The notes beneath the pieces are model-generated. The model saw nothing but the letters and a program-made list of their open reading frames with translations, searched no databases and had not been told where the DNA came from. Position numbers and translations under genes: made by a program. Shown piece after piece: positions 51,496-60,324 of a stretch of DNA of 64,000 nucleotides; position 1 is the stretch's first letter; each line of letters opens with the position of its first letter. The DNA comes from Fodinibius sp034521915 (GTDB taxonomy: Bacteria; Bacteroidota; Rhodothermia; Balneolales; Balneolaceae): the NCBI RefSeq assembly GCF_034521915.1, contig NZ_JAXHLU010000018.1, positions 44,523 to 108,522 on the forward strand, given 5' to 3'.

Positions 51496-52443
51496 TTATG
51501 CCGTTTGCTCATCTGATTTCGTGGTTTGTTGATAGTCTTTTTTAAACAACTGATCAATATTAAGTTCGCGACGGCTCTGCCTAATATAAACGAGTGATCC
51601 CCCTAACATTATTGTCATTCCCAATAATCCAAGAATACCCGCTTCGGGGCCAAAAGCACCGCCGGTAAAAAAGTCGGCCCCGGATTGCTGAATCTGGAGT
51701 ATGGAAAACTCGATATTCTTACCGCTAACGGGAAAGCCGAGAATACCTGCCATTACAAAATTCCAGCTGAAATGAAGTCCGACCGACAAGCCCAAACTAC
51801 CGGTCAGAACGTATGGTATGGCCAAGACGATACCTGCTAAAATGATATTGAATGTTGAGATAAATGAGGCATTAGGATTAAAAAAGTGCATAAACCCAAA
51901 GAGGGAAGATGTTAGCAATATGGCCATAACAAGGGCTCCATTTAATCCAACGGCGGGATATTTTAACCCTTCGGTGATATTGAGAAGCTGGTAGCCCCGC
52001 GAGAGCAGCTCCTCATGGAATCCCACCATAAGCATAGCTACAAAGAAGCTGATGATTCCGGTTAGAAATGGTGTTTCTAAGTCTGCTTCCCAGCCGTATT
52101 CAATAATAGTTATCCACCCTAACGACCATTGAATAAGAAAAATGGTGCTAATGGAAATGGCCGCAATCAAACATCCGGTAAAAAAATCTTTACTCCACTG
52201 CTTGTTGAAATTGATTCCGTATTCAAAAAAAGAGCGTTTATCTAACAGTTTTGCTGCAAGCCAGACGCTTAGGATAATTCCCAAAAATTGAGGAATGGTG
52301 GTGTATATGATTAGCGGATCAGCTAACAGTTGTTGAACGCCCATTATGCCGAAGCCGACAAACAGAAACATGAAGATGAATTGAATTAACAGCCGCCACC
52401 CGGCTCTGGGGCGCTGTTCGTTATTATTGATGAAGATATTCAT
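51496..52443 (-). CDS. CPBP-family intramembrane protease
   Basis: 315 residues with about eight membrane helices. The full CPBP motif set is present: E-E in 'GFHEELLSRGYQLLN' (E-E-x-x-x-R), a second motif with His in 'LFGFMHFFNPNA', and 'SVGLHFSWNFVMAGILG' as motif 3. Compared with the paralogue at 46264 it keeps the canonical glutamates, so it is the more likely active protease. Substrate unknown; candidate CAAX-type or immunity function. Confidence 0.88.
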   Translation of the reverse strand: MNIFINNNEQRPRAGWRLLIQFIFMFLFVGFGIMGVQQLLADPLIIYTTIPQFLGIILSVWLAAKLLDKRSFFEYGINFNKQWSKDFFTGCLIAAISISTIFLIQWSLGWITIIEYGWEADLETPFLTGIISFFVAMLMVGFHEELLSRGYQLLNITEGLKYPAVGLNGALVMAILLTSSLFGFMHFFNPNASFISTFNIILAGIVLAIPYVLTGSLGLSVGLHFSWNFVMAGILGFPVSGKNIEFSILQIQQSGADFFTGGAFGPEAGILGLLGMTIMLGGSLVYIRQSRRELNIDQLFKKDYQQTTKSDEQTA

Positions 52444-52532
52444 GGATTAAGAAACATTAGCAGTTTTGATTCGGTTACCTTAGTATAAAGGCAACATAAT
52501 CTATGTGAAAAGCTAAAGGAAATCAGAAATTT

Positions 52533-53207
52533 ATGAGTGATCGTTTTGTCTTGGAGGCATCCAAACAGGAAGTAGAAGAACTATTTGAGGTTTCAACGGC
52601 GCGGGATGATTTTTTTAAGCCGGACTATAATATCGCGCCCGGTTCGCTTATTCCGGTTGTTTATGAAGAGGATGAAAAACGAAAAGTCTATACTTTTCGC
52701 TGGGGATTGATTCCGCCCGATGCCGAAGAAGAAATTGAGGGCAACGACAATTTTGTCGTTCCTATTGAAGAACTCGAAGAGGATGAGTGGCTGACGAAGT
52801 GTGTTGAGCAGCGTCGATGTCTGATACCGGCCAACGGATTTTACAAATGGAAATTCAGCGAAAAGAAAAGCACGCCTTTTTACATCAGGCTGCTGTCTAA
52901 CGAGCTGACAGCCATTGCCGGGATTTATTCTGTCTGGAAATCTTCGGCTGGCCGCGATGTCTATTCCTGCGCGATGCTTACGACTGAAGCCAACACGCTC
53001 GTTCAGCCTGTTGACGACCGGATGCCTATTTTTGTGCATCCTGATGATCATGATCAGTGGCTGGGAGATGATGTGTTAAGTGAATCGGAGTTGGAGAAAG
53101 TGATTAATGGTTACGCCATGACCGAATTGACGGTCAATCGCGTATCTGAGGATGTCAATGACCCCGAAAATAACAGTCCGGAACTTATACAGCCGATTCC
53201 CAAATAA
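52533..53207 (+). CDS. SRAP-domain paralogue lacking all catalytic residues
   Basis: 224 residues with the SRAP fold ('YNIAPGSLIPVV', 'FRWGLIPPDAEEE', 'RRCLIPANGFYKW', 'AIAGIYSVWKSS', 'CAMLTTEAN'). Every active-site position differs from the canonical copy at 12972-13652: residue 2 is Ser instead of Cys (M-S-D-R-F), the N-A-R-A-E strand is replaced by an acidic stretch (71-86), Glu of G-F-Y-E-W is Lys105, and His of H-D-R-M-P is Asp161. It cannot form the usual DNA-protein crosslink. The reading frame is intact and 224 residues long, so a binding or regulatory role is more likely than decay. Confidence 0.88.
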   Translation: MSDRFVLEASKQEVEELFEVSTARDDFFKPDYNIAPGSLIPVVYEEDEKRKVYTFRWGLIPPDAEEEIEGNDNFVVPIEELEEDEWLTKCVEQRRCLIPANGFYKWKFSEKKSTPFYIRLLSNELTAIAGIYSVWKSSAGRDVYSCAMLTTEANTLVQPVDDRMPIFVHPDDHDQWLGDDVLSESELEKVINGYAMTELTVNRVSEDVNDPENNSPELIQPIPK

Positions 53208-53244
53208 TGACAGGACCGAGGATTAATCCAATCAGCCCACTAAA

Positions 53245-54138
53245 TTACTGTTCGCCTTCTTTATAAATCCGCATGGTGGGGTAAGCCAGTTCAATATCAT
53301 CATGGTTATCAAACTTATCCAATATATCTTCCCAGATATCTTGGCCTAATCTACGTCGCCGCCGGGGATTGGAGAGGTGGCGGATTGTCAGGCAAATGCC
53401 GCTGTCCCGTACATCCGTATAGACCGTAGGTGTTAGATACCGATAGTGGATAAGGTACGATTTTTTAGCATAACTCACTTGGTTTTGAGCCTCTTTCACA
53501 TAATCCTTTAAGTGATCATCGGCAATTTCGTGAAGAATTTGTTTTGCTTTCTTCCAGTCGCTTTCAAAAGTGACGAGCACCGGCAGCTCGTTCCATATGA
53601 ACTCAAAATCGCTGGTGTAATTGGCCAGTGAATCATCAAACACCAAATGATTGGGCACATGGATAACGCGACCGGTACTCTGGTCGGCATGCACCCAGTT
53701 GCCGATTTCCAATAATGTAAATTTGAAAACTCGGACATCAATTACATCGCCTTTGACATCGCCAACCTGAATGCGGTCTCCAACATCAAAAGGTTTGCGC
53801 CAGATTAGGAAGATCCATCCGGCAAAATCAGTGACGGGACCTCTCAGCGCAATAGCTAAACCGGCAGAAAGTAATCCCAAAAAGGTGGCCAGCGATTGCA
53901 ACCCTTCAAACCAGATGCGTCCAACAATTAAAAAGCCGATGAAAACGGCGATATATGTCAGATTTTTACGCCATTTGTATTGGGCTTTTGCCTCCGGTAG
54001 TTTTTTGTTGATGATACGTATAGCGATAAGGCGAATCAGCCAAATAATAAAAATGGCAATGATCGAAATAATAACCTGGTAGGTAATACCGGGGGAATTC
54101 TGAATGAACTCTTGAACTCTATTTGGGAAATCTGGCAC
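53245..54138 (-). CDS. MscS-family mechanosensitive ion channel
   Basis: 297 residues with three or more N-terminal membrane helices, TM3 rich in glycine and alanine ('ATFLGLLSAGLAIALRGPVTDFAGWIFLIWRKPFDVGDRIQVGDVKGDVIDV'), the MscS beta-domain signature 'F.VGD.I', and a C-terminal alpha/beta region. The C-terminal tail 'DIWEDILDKFDNHDDIELAYPTMRIY' is typical of the family. It opens under membrane tension to release solutes on osmotic downshock. Confidence 0.92.
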   Translation of the reverse strand: MPDFPNRVQEFIQNSPGITYQVIISIIAIFIIWLIRLIAIRIINKKLPEAKAQYKWRKNLTYIAVFIGFLIVGRIWFEGLQSLATFLGLLSAGLAIALRGPVTDFAGWIFLIWRKPFDVGDRIQVGDVKGDVIDVRVFKFTLLEIGNWVHADQSTGRVIHVPNHLVFDDSLANYTSDFEFIWNELPVLVTFESDWKKAKQILHEIADDHLKDYVKEAQNQVSYAKKSYLIHYRYLTPTVYTDVRDSGICLTIRHLSNPRRRRRLGQDIWEDILDKFDNHDDIELAYPTMRIYKEGEQ

Positions 54139-54288
54139 GGCTAATTATTTAGGCAATGAAATATTTACTGATTCAAATTGTTAGTATAGGTGCATTACAG
54201 CTAAATTTCTATTATATATTCATTGTAAAGAAAAGGAATTTTGAATAACTTTACGGGTCTGAAAATTACTGTTAGATAGATTACTCTT

Positions 54289-54696
54289 ATGCTTTATACA
54301 ATTATATTATCGACTATTACTTTAATCTGCATTTTATTGGTAATTGTTATTTTGCTGCAACCGGGCCAGGGACAAGGAATATCCGGTGGTTTGGCAGGTG
54401 GACAGGCAGGTGGCCAGGGCCTTGGAGCTCGTCGCACAGCTGACCTGCTATCCAAATCTACAACGGTACTTGGAGCAGCATTGTTGGCGCTCAGCGTGTT
54501 TGCGAACTTTGCCATTGAGCGTGAAGGTGCTACCGAAAGTGCGGTACAACAAAGTGGGGTTGAAGCCCCCGCCCAGCAAAGCAATGGAGTAAATGATGCC
54601 TCCCAGACGCCATCAGCGGTACCCGAACTGCCACAGAACCAAGGTGGTAACAACGGTGGTGGAGATAACGGAGGAAGTTCGGGAGACGATAATTAA
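54289..54696 (+). CDS. secG: Preprotein translocase subunit SecG
   Basis: 135 residues. The first 75 residues are the SecG core: helix 1 ('IILSTITLICILLVIVILLQPGQGQG'), a glycine-rich loop 'GGLAGGQAGGQGLGARRTADLL', and helix 2 ('TVLGAALLALSVFANF'). A long low-complexity C-terminal tail rich in Q, N, G, S (about 75-135) is characteristic of Bacteroidota-like SecG. It assists SecYEG translocation at the inner membrane. Followed by a terminator. Confidence 0.95.
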   Translation: MLYTIILSTITLICILLVIVILLQPGQGQGISGGLAGGQAGGQGLGARRTADLLSKSTTVLGAALLALSVFANFAIEREGATESAVQQSGVEAPAQQSNGVNDASQTPSAVPELPQNQGGNNGGGDNGGSSGDDN

Positions 54697-54722
54697 TTCC
54701 GAAACGAATAAAGATTTTATAC

Positions 54723-54755
54723 AGCCCGATTTCTGAACAGGAAGTCGGGCTTTTC
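54723..54755 (+). terminator. Intrinsic terminator after secG
   Basis: AGCCCGA..TTC and GAA..TCGGGCT form a hairpin with a small bulge and 7-nt loop, followed by TTTTC. It ends secG and also overlaps the 3' edge of the convergent LLM gene, whose stop is at 54755. Confidence 0.75.
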
Positions 54756-55765
54756 TATTGGTCACTCATGATTTCAGATAACAGGCGGTGTGATTTGAGC
54801 CGTTTATCATGATCATAAATGTAGGTAGCGGTCATAATTTCATCGGCATTCGTTTTTTTTACGAAACTGGAAAGCTCTTCTTTAACAGTCTCTTTGTTGC
54901 CCACGAATGTGTATTTCAACATCTGCTCGACAGCCATTCGCTCACGCATATTCCAAACCGTATTCATATTGTCAACGGGGGGTGGCATGGGATCACGATT
55001 GCCGGTAACGACCCCCATAAACATCTGTTTTAGGGAGGTGGACAGATATTCAGCTTGTTCGTCAGTATCTGCTATAACTGTATTAATACAGGGCATTACA
55101 TAGGGATTGTCCAATTGTTCTGAAGGCTGAAATTCTTCGCGATATACCTGAAGTGCCGCATGCAGTTGCTGTGGAGAAAAGTGGCTGGCAAAGACGTAGG
55201 GTAATCCCAATGCGGCGGCCAGATGAGCGCTGTCGGTACTGGAACCTAAAATCCACAACGGTACTTCGGTTCCTTCACCGGGAATGGCACGGACATCTGC
55301 CGAACTGTTATCAGCAGAAAAATACTGCTGCAGTTGTTTTACATTTTGAGGAAATTGCCGCACCTGCTGCATGCGGTCGGGACGAATGGCCTGCGCGGTT
55401 TTTTGATCGGTGCCCGGCGCGCGTCCCAAACCCAGGTCAATGCGATCGGGATAAAGCGTAGCCAGCGTCCCGTAGTGTTCGGCAATAACCAGCGGAGAGT
55501 GATTTGGCAGCATTACGCCACCCGAGCCAATTCGTAATGTTTCGGTGGCTTCGGCTACATGTCCCAGCAGAACAGAAGTTGCCGAGCTGGCGATATTTTC
55601 CATATTGTGATGTTCGGCCATCCAGAATCGGGTGTAGCCCCAGTCTTCGACATGGCGAGCTAAATCGCGGCTGTTTTCAATGGCGTCAGCGGCGGAATTG
55701 CCCTCGGTTATTACAGCTAAATCCAGTACAGAGTATTTTACCTCAGAAAGGGGATTGTTGCTCAT
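54755..55765 (-). CDS. LLM-class flavin-dependent oxidoreductase
   Basis: 336 residues. Bacterial luciferase-like TIM barrel: 'WGYTRFWMAEHHNMENIASSATSVLLGHVAEATETLRIGSGGVMLPNHSPLVIAEHYGTLATLYPDRIDLGLGRAPGTD' matches the group that gives 'MsnO8' or YhbW-type oxidoreductases, with 'WILGSSTDSAHLAAALGLPYVFASHFSP'. It should use FMN; substrate not assignable. Monocistronic with a free upstream region. Confidence 0.92.
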   Translation of the reverse strand: MSNNPLSEVKYSVLDLAVITEGNSAADAIENSRDLARHVEDWGYTRFWMAEHHNMENIASSATSVLLGHVAEATETLRIGSGGVMLPNHSPLVIAEHYGTLATLYPDRIDLGLGRAPGTDQKTAQAIRPDRMQQVRQFPQNVKQLQQYFSADNSSADVRAIPGEGTEVPLWILGSSTDSAHLAAALGLPYVFASHFSPQQLHAALQVYREEFQPSEQLDNPYVMPCINTVIADTDEQAEYLSTSLKQMFMGVVTGNRDPMPPPVDNMNTVWNMRERMAVEQMLKYTFVGNKETVKEELSSFVKKTNADEIMTATYIYDHDKRLKSHRLLSEIMSDQ

Positions 55766-55833
55766 AAATTAAGACAGGAAATTCTTATCAAAATAAGTTA
55801 GACACAGAAAATACAGTATAAAGCGTTAACTGA

Positions 55834-56460
55834 TTACTCTTTTAATTGTTGGATATCAGCATCATCAAAATGAGTGGCGGGGAAACGGATCGTCCAAACA
55901 CCACGAAGGTCGCCCATAGAAAATCCTGTAGCCTGATCTTTGGGATACAGTTCCTGAATAGTAGCCAGGTTTTCTTTGCTGATATCTTCATTGACCTTAC
56001 CGTGACAGTTCAAACAGAGAGAATTGGTAATAGTAATCGGGGCATGAAATGTGATTCTGTTTTCATCGGCATAGGTAACGGGTTGTAGCTTATCACCCGA
56101 TTCTAATTTTTTGATATACTGTTTGATGACTTCGGCTTCGAGCGAGTCGGCGGTGTTGTAGGGGTTGCGCGGTTTATGACTGGCGCGACGAATACTTACG
56201 TCATGATGAGCTGAAAGCGAATCAGTAAGAGGCATCGCCTCTACATTACAGAATTCCAAGGCATACTCAACACCTCCTTCTTGCATAGCTTTTTGCAGGT
56301 TTGAACTCAATGTCTGAAAAGTTGCTTTCGCTATCTTTTGTCCCTCATTTACTACAACAGTAGTATCGTATGCTAATTTATTATCAGTTTGTTCTTGGGA
56401 TTCGGACTGACAGCCGTAACCCATTGCCAAAATAAATGCTATTAATATTCCATATCGCAT
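55834..56460 (-). CDS. DUF3365 (Tll0287-like) c-type haem protein
   Basis: 208 residues. A lipoprotein-like N-terminus (hydrophobic, 'MGYGCQ') is followed by a helical sensor-type region and a single haem-attachment site, C-x-x-C-H, in 'SLCLNCHGKVN' (about residue 153-157), then 'GFSMGDLRGVWTIRFP'. The DUF3365/Tll0287-like domain fits throughout ('NLQKAMQEGGVEYALEFCN...'). Likely an exported redox or sensor protein. Confidence 0.88.
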   Translation of the reverse strand: MRYGILIAFILAMGYGCQSESQEQTDNKLAYDTTVVVNEGQKIAKATFQTLSSNLQKAMQEGGVEYALEFCNVEAMPLTDSLSAHHDVSIRRASHKPRNPYNTADSLEAEVIKQYIKKLESGDKLQPVTYADENRITFHAPITITNSLCLNCHGKVNEDISKENLATIQELYPKDQATGFSMGDLRGVWTIRFPATHFDDADIQQLKE

Positions 56461-56517
56461 AATGAATAGTGGTTATGTTTCTGAGGATACTACTGTAATC
56501 TAATAGATAAATAGTTG

Positions 56518-57120
56518 TTATTCTATATTAATAATTTGTCCGGTGATGAGCGTCTTGAGACTTTTTTCGTAGCCGTCGACGACGTGCTCCATTTTGGCAG
56601 GCGTATGTCCCGGAAAGAAATCGCCGAGTGCATCGGCTGAATCTTCGACCAGCGCGGGACTTACAGCATTAATGCGAAATCCGTTCTGTAGAAATTCTCC
56701 GTAGGCGCCCGTCACAAATCCATTAACTGCGCCATTAATCGTGCTCAAAATGCTTCCTTGTGGTATGGGATCGTCAGAAAGAATTCCGGAGGTAAGCGTT
56801 ACACTGCCGCCTTCATTCAGGTAATTCATGGCCGTGAGGGCTACGTTGATCTGTCCCATCATCTTGCTTTTAACGCCCTCCAGAAAATCCTCGTTCGTAG
56901 AGTCGACCAAGGGTTTTACAGGCGCCGATCCTGCAGTGACAATTACGGCATCGACGTTACCTGTTTCTTTAAAGAGTTTTTTGATGGATGCCGGATTGGT
57001 AATATCCGTTTGTATGTCGCCCGAACTGCTTCCGGCAATAATTAGCTCGTTGTCGGCATCAAGTCGTTCTGTCACTTTTGAGCCGATAGTTCCGGTTCCG
57101 CCTATCAATAAAATTTTCAT
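56518..57120 (-). CDS. Short-chain dehydrogenase, compact form
   Basis: 200 residues. 'KILLIGGTGTIGSKVTERL' is the Rossmann T-G-x-G-x-G variant, 'DAVIVTAGSAP' the N-A-G equivalent, and 'SVTLTSGILSDDPIPQGSILSTINGAVNGFVTGAYGEF' contains the Ser and region where catalytic Tyr-x-x-x-Lys would lie, but the usual Y-x-x-x-K is replaced by an S-x-x-N/G-type sequence. It resembles short NAD(P)-binding SDRs of atypical kind. Catalysis is therefore uncertain. Confidence 0.82.
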   Translation of the reverse strand: MKILLIGGTGTIGSKVTERLDADNELIIAGSSSGDIQTDITNPASIKKLFKETGNVDAVIVTAGSAPVKPLVDSTNEDFLEGVKSKMMGQINVALTAMNYLNEGGSVTLTSGILSDDPIPQGSILSTINGAVNGFVTGAYGEFLQNGFRINAVSPALVEDSADALGDFFPGHTPAKMEHVVDGYEKSLKTLITGQIINIE

Positions 57121-57872
57121 AATAATCTATGTTGAGATTCAGATGGTTTAATAATTACGTCTGAAGGATGGATATTTTCCACCCCAAAGGAAAATATATT
57201 CTTCAAATTGATGGGATAGGAAGTGTTTATATGATGATTACAAATCTGATCCCTTTTTATGGTACTTATTGGATCAAAGTAAGTGCTTGGAGATTTTGAT
57301 AATACAACTGATATAAGGATGAAAACCATAGTAATGAAAGCAATTTGAAAAAGTGTTAAAAGTGCTAAAAAAAGACCAAAAGAAAAGTATCTTAATAATT
57401 ATCCAATAAGCATGTGAACTTTGTAAAATTTTGGTACCAGTTGAGCTATAGATTTCCGGTTGCAAATTATGCCCCAATAGGAATCTACTGCTAAGCATTT
57501 AAATTGGATTTGATCCAGTTAATAATCAATGTGTCAATATCCGTGAGTTAGCTTAGGAGGGAGTTATTAAACGAGTCTTATCTACAGTTTGTGATCAGGG
57601 CATAAAAAAATCCTGGTAATCTTTTCCAAGCAAGGGAATTCCCAGCCTTATACCCAAAGAGAAGTAACTGGCCGAGTTTAAGAAAGAACTAGTTGCATGA
57701 TCTGTCTTAACCAACTGACTAATTTTTTAGCAATACCATGTTGACTAATAGTATTAATGATCAGTAGATAACATTAGAACATATTAATTAGAAACAGTAT
57801 AAATTTTGTATCATATTTGATGTAATATTATCTAAAGTCATTAATAGAGAAATAATAAAATAAACGGCACAG
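57121..57872. other. 752-bp intergenic region with one small barrel remnant
   Basis: No intact gene. A minus-strand frame at 57595-57726 is listed separately. The rest is AT-rich with no RNA gene or repeat that I can recognise. Confidence 0.4.
57595..57726 (-). pseudogene. C-terminal remnant of an outer-membrane protein
   Basis: A 43-codon minus-strand frame ends '...FLNSASYFSLGIRLGIPLLGKDYQDFFMP', the alternating aromatic pattern of the last strands of an outer-membrane beta-barrel. It has no start and no ribosome site. Probably the tail of a deleted gene. Confidence 0.3.
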
Positions 57873-58533
57873 ATGTTAAAAAGCACTCATTTATTTGTCC
57901 TATCAATATTCGTATTTAGTCTATTCGCGATTGCTTCATGCGAAATTCTTGAACAAAACGATAAACAATTATCTGAATCTCTTGAACCAGTGGAAGAAGT
58001 AACCCTGATTTCTGGAGGAGAAGATGCAACAATCACGGTGAATAAGGACAATAAAGCGTTTTTCAGAATTGAATTCAGTGATATTGAACAAAATGATGTA
58101 ATCTCAGAATGGTATTGGAGAAGGGTGGTGTATAGATTGGCAGACCTCAATCGATTCTGAAAACGGTGTCTACAATGGTATTGAACTCTACTCTACGTAT
58201 AGGGTTGAAAAGTGGAAACCGGTTAATTATTTGATTAATATCAAAGAAGATCTGATGACCAATAATCCTGATATTACTTATCGTGAAATCCAGCTGGCAA
58301 TTTGGTCATTTCGTGCAATTCCTGAGTTTAATTTGGAAGAAGTTGCATTAGAAGATCTGCCTGGTAGAATGGTTAAAGATGGTAAACCCAATTTTAGCTA
58401 TGAAAGAGTAAAAGAAATTATAGCTACTGTTGAGCAAGGGTATGGTGAGTTTGAATATAATGATGAGAGTAAGTTTGCTGTTATAGCTTCTACTCCTCCT
58501 GATGTTCAGACAGTATTTACAGTTGTTAATTAA
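57873..58533 (+). pseudogene. Lipoprotein gene interrupted by a one-base insertion
   Basis: The first frame starts with a lipoprotein signal (M-L-K-S-T-H-L-F...I-A-S-C, Cys24) and runs to a stop at 58160; the second, shifted by one base, continues in the same style to 58533. Near 58113-58122 (TGGTATTGGAGAAGGG) removal of one base turns W-R-R into '[10 protein letters not shown]' and joins both frames into about 219 residues. The family is not recognised; the mature part is rich in acidic residues. Third apparent single-base insertion in the window. Confidence 0.65.
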
Positions 58534-58811
58534 AGCCAAACAAAATAAGCAATCGGGGTTAGTTCAACTTTTTACTGTGAACTTGCTACATTTTGGTAGA
58601 CACCCAATCAGCTATAGGTTGTCGACTCCAAACCATAACGACAACCTGTTATAGCAATTCTATAAAAAATGATGCTATAGCAAAGAATTTAAAGCGGCAA
58701 GCTCAAAGAGGGTCTCCTTTAAAAGCTTGACTCTTTAAAGTCCTTATTTATACTGTTAAGGGTATAAATGAAAGTATATAAAGGAGTTAAGCCAAAGAAG
58801 AGAAAACAGCT
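58534..58811. repeat. Intergenic region with inverted repeat at 58611-58655
   Basis: GCTATA-GGTTGTCG ... CGACAACC-TGT-TATAGC forms a strong hairpin of 14 bp with a bulge and a 14-nt loop, followed by an A-rich stretch. It may end the lipoprotein transcript or mark a repeat. No gene in the remainder. Confidence 0.5.
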
Positions 58812-60224
58812 TCACTTACCGATACAAAATCGCGAAAAGATCGAATCCAGAATATCTTCGGTAGTAATTTCTCCGGTAATGGTTCCCAGATCTTTAAGAG
58901 CCGAGCGCAAATCAATAGAAAGAAAATCGCCTGTCATACCCTGATCAAGTGCGTTTAAAGCGCTGCGAACATTTTCCTGAGCGTTTTGGAGCGCATCGCG
59001 GTGGCGACTGGAAGTTACGAGCAGGCTCGAGGAATCGTACTCCTTATTTTCGAGGGCTCGTTGTTTCATTAGTTTTTTGAGCTCGTCAATTTTTTCGCCC
59101 TCTAATGCCGAAATTTTCAGGTCGTAATCCATGCGCTCATCGTCAACATCTAAGGCGATATCGTTTTTAGTACCTATAAGTACGAAGGGCGTATCCCCTG
59201 CACTTTTTTGGAAGCGGGCGATATCTTCGCGCTCTTCCTGAGTCAGTTGTTTTGATAGATCTTTCAGGTAGACAGCCAGATCCGCTTTTTCGAAGGCTTC
59301 CTGCGAACGCTTAACGCCCTCGGCCTCAATTACATCTTCGGTATCGCGGAGTCCGGCAGTATCGGTGAGTGTAAAACGCAGTCCGTCGTAACTCCAGTCC
59401 ACGTCAATGGTGTCCCGCGTGGTGCCAGCTATGTCGGTAACGATGGCCCGGTCTTTACCCACCAGTGTATTCAGGAGTGTAGATTTTCCGGCATTGGGGA
59501 GCCCAATGAACACAGTTTTAACGCCGTGCTTAACTAGCCGCCCTGTTTCGTAGGTGGCCAGGAGATTATCAATTTCCTTATCGAGTTCTTTCAGGAGTCG
59601 CTCCAATTCTTCCTTGTCGGCAAATTCGACGTCTTCTTCTACAAAATCGAGCTCGAGTTCTACCATAGCCGTAGCGTCGATGATCTGCTGCCGAAATTGC
59701 TTGATATGTTCGCCAAGCTGCCCTTCGAGTTGCTGATGGGCCGCATCCATGGCCTTTTTACTTTTCGCGTGGATAAGATCGGCAACGGCCTCGGCCTGGC
59801 TTAGCTCCATTTTTCCATTCAGAAAAGCACGCTGGGTGAATTCCCCCGGTTCGGCAGATCGAATTCCCAGCTCCAACATAGCTTCTAAAACGGCTTGGGT
59901 TACGAGCACTCCGCCGTGACATGATATTTCAACGGTTTCTTCTCCGGTGTATGATTTTGGAGAATGGAACAGCGTAGCTAATACTTCATCTACGACATTG
60001 TCATCTTGATCTATAATTTTGCCAAAATGTACCGTATGGGATTCCTGCTCGGTAAGATCTATGCCACTAAAGGCAGCATTAACTTGGGCAATTGCATTTT
60101 TGCCCGATACGCGGATTACAGCAATTCCCCCTTCACCCACAGGTGTGGCAATGGCCGCAATAGGTTCTTTCTGATTAATTTCTTGTTGTTCTTCTGTATT
60201 AGGAGTGGCTTCTTCTTTTGTCAT
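58812..60224 (-). CDS. mnmE: tRNA modification GTPase MnmE
   Basis: 470 residues. An N-terminal tetrahydrofolate-binding domain ('PIAAIATPVGEGGIAVIRVSG', 'GEFTQRAFLNGKMELSQAEAV'), a helical domain, a G domain with G1 'GLPNAGKSTLL', G2/G3 'DIAGTTRD'...'DTAGLRDTED', G4 'GTKND', and the invariant C-terminal F-C-I-G-K. With MnmG it makes the cmnm5 modification at U34 of certain tRNAs. Transcribed away from the POT transporter terminator. Confidence 0.98.
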   Translation of the reverse strand: MTKEEATPNTEEQQEINQKEPIAAIATPVGEGGIAVIRVSGKNAIAQVNAAFSGIDLTEQESHTVHFGKIIDQDDNVVDEVLATLFHSPKSYTGEETVEISCHGGVLVTQAVLEAMLELGIRSAEPGEFTQRAFLNGKMELSQAEAVADLIHAKSKKAMDAAHQQLEGQLGEHIKQFRQQIIDATAMVELELDFVEEDVEFADKEELERLLKELDKEIDNLLATYETGRLVKHGVKTVFIGLPNAGKSTLLNTLVGKDRAIVTDIAGTTRDTIDVDWSYDGLRFTLTDTAGLRDTEDVIEAEGVKRSQEAFEKADLAVYLKDLSKQLTQEEREDIARFQKSAGDTPFVLIGTKNDIALDVDDERMDYDLKISALEGEKIDELKKLMKQRALENKEYDSSSLLVTSSRHRDALQNAQENVRSALNALDQGMTGDFLSIDLRSALKDLGTITGEITTEDILDSIFSRFCIGK

Positions 60225-60263
60225 AGCAATAAATATAAGGCGTTTTGCACCTTATATCATTCA

Positions 60264-60303
60264 AATAAAAAACCCTGTCAAAGTTGTATACTCTGACAGG
60301 GTT
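60264..60303 (-). terminator. Intrinsic terminator of the POT transporter gene
   Basis: AACCCTGTCA pairs perfectly with TGACAGGGTT over 13 nt, followed on the minus strand by TTTTTTATTT. It lies 22 nt beyond the transporter stop and 40 nt before the mnmE start. Confidence 0.9.
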
Positions 60304-60324
60304 CGGATAAAAAATCCTAAAATA

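Noticed and set aside
54294..54653. 119-codon minus-strand frame
   Set aside because: Antisense to secG; proline/cysteine-rich artefact of its glycine-rich tail.
57117..57498. Two short minus-strand frames in the 57 kb gap
   Set aside because: Low-complexity AT-rich translations with no ribosome site or protein-like pattern.
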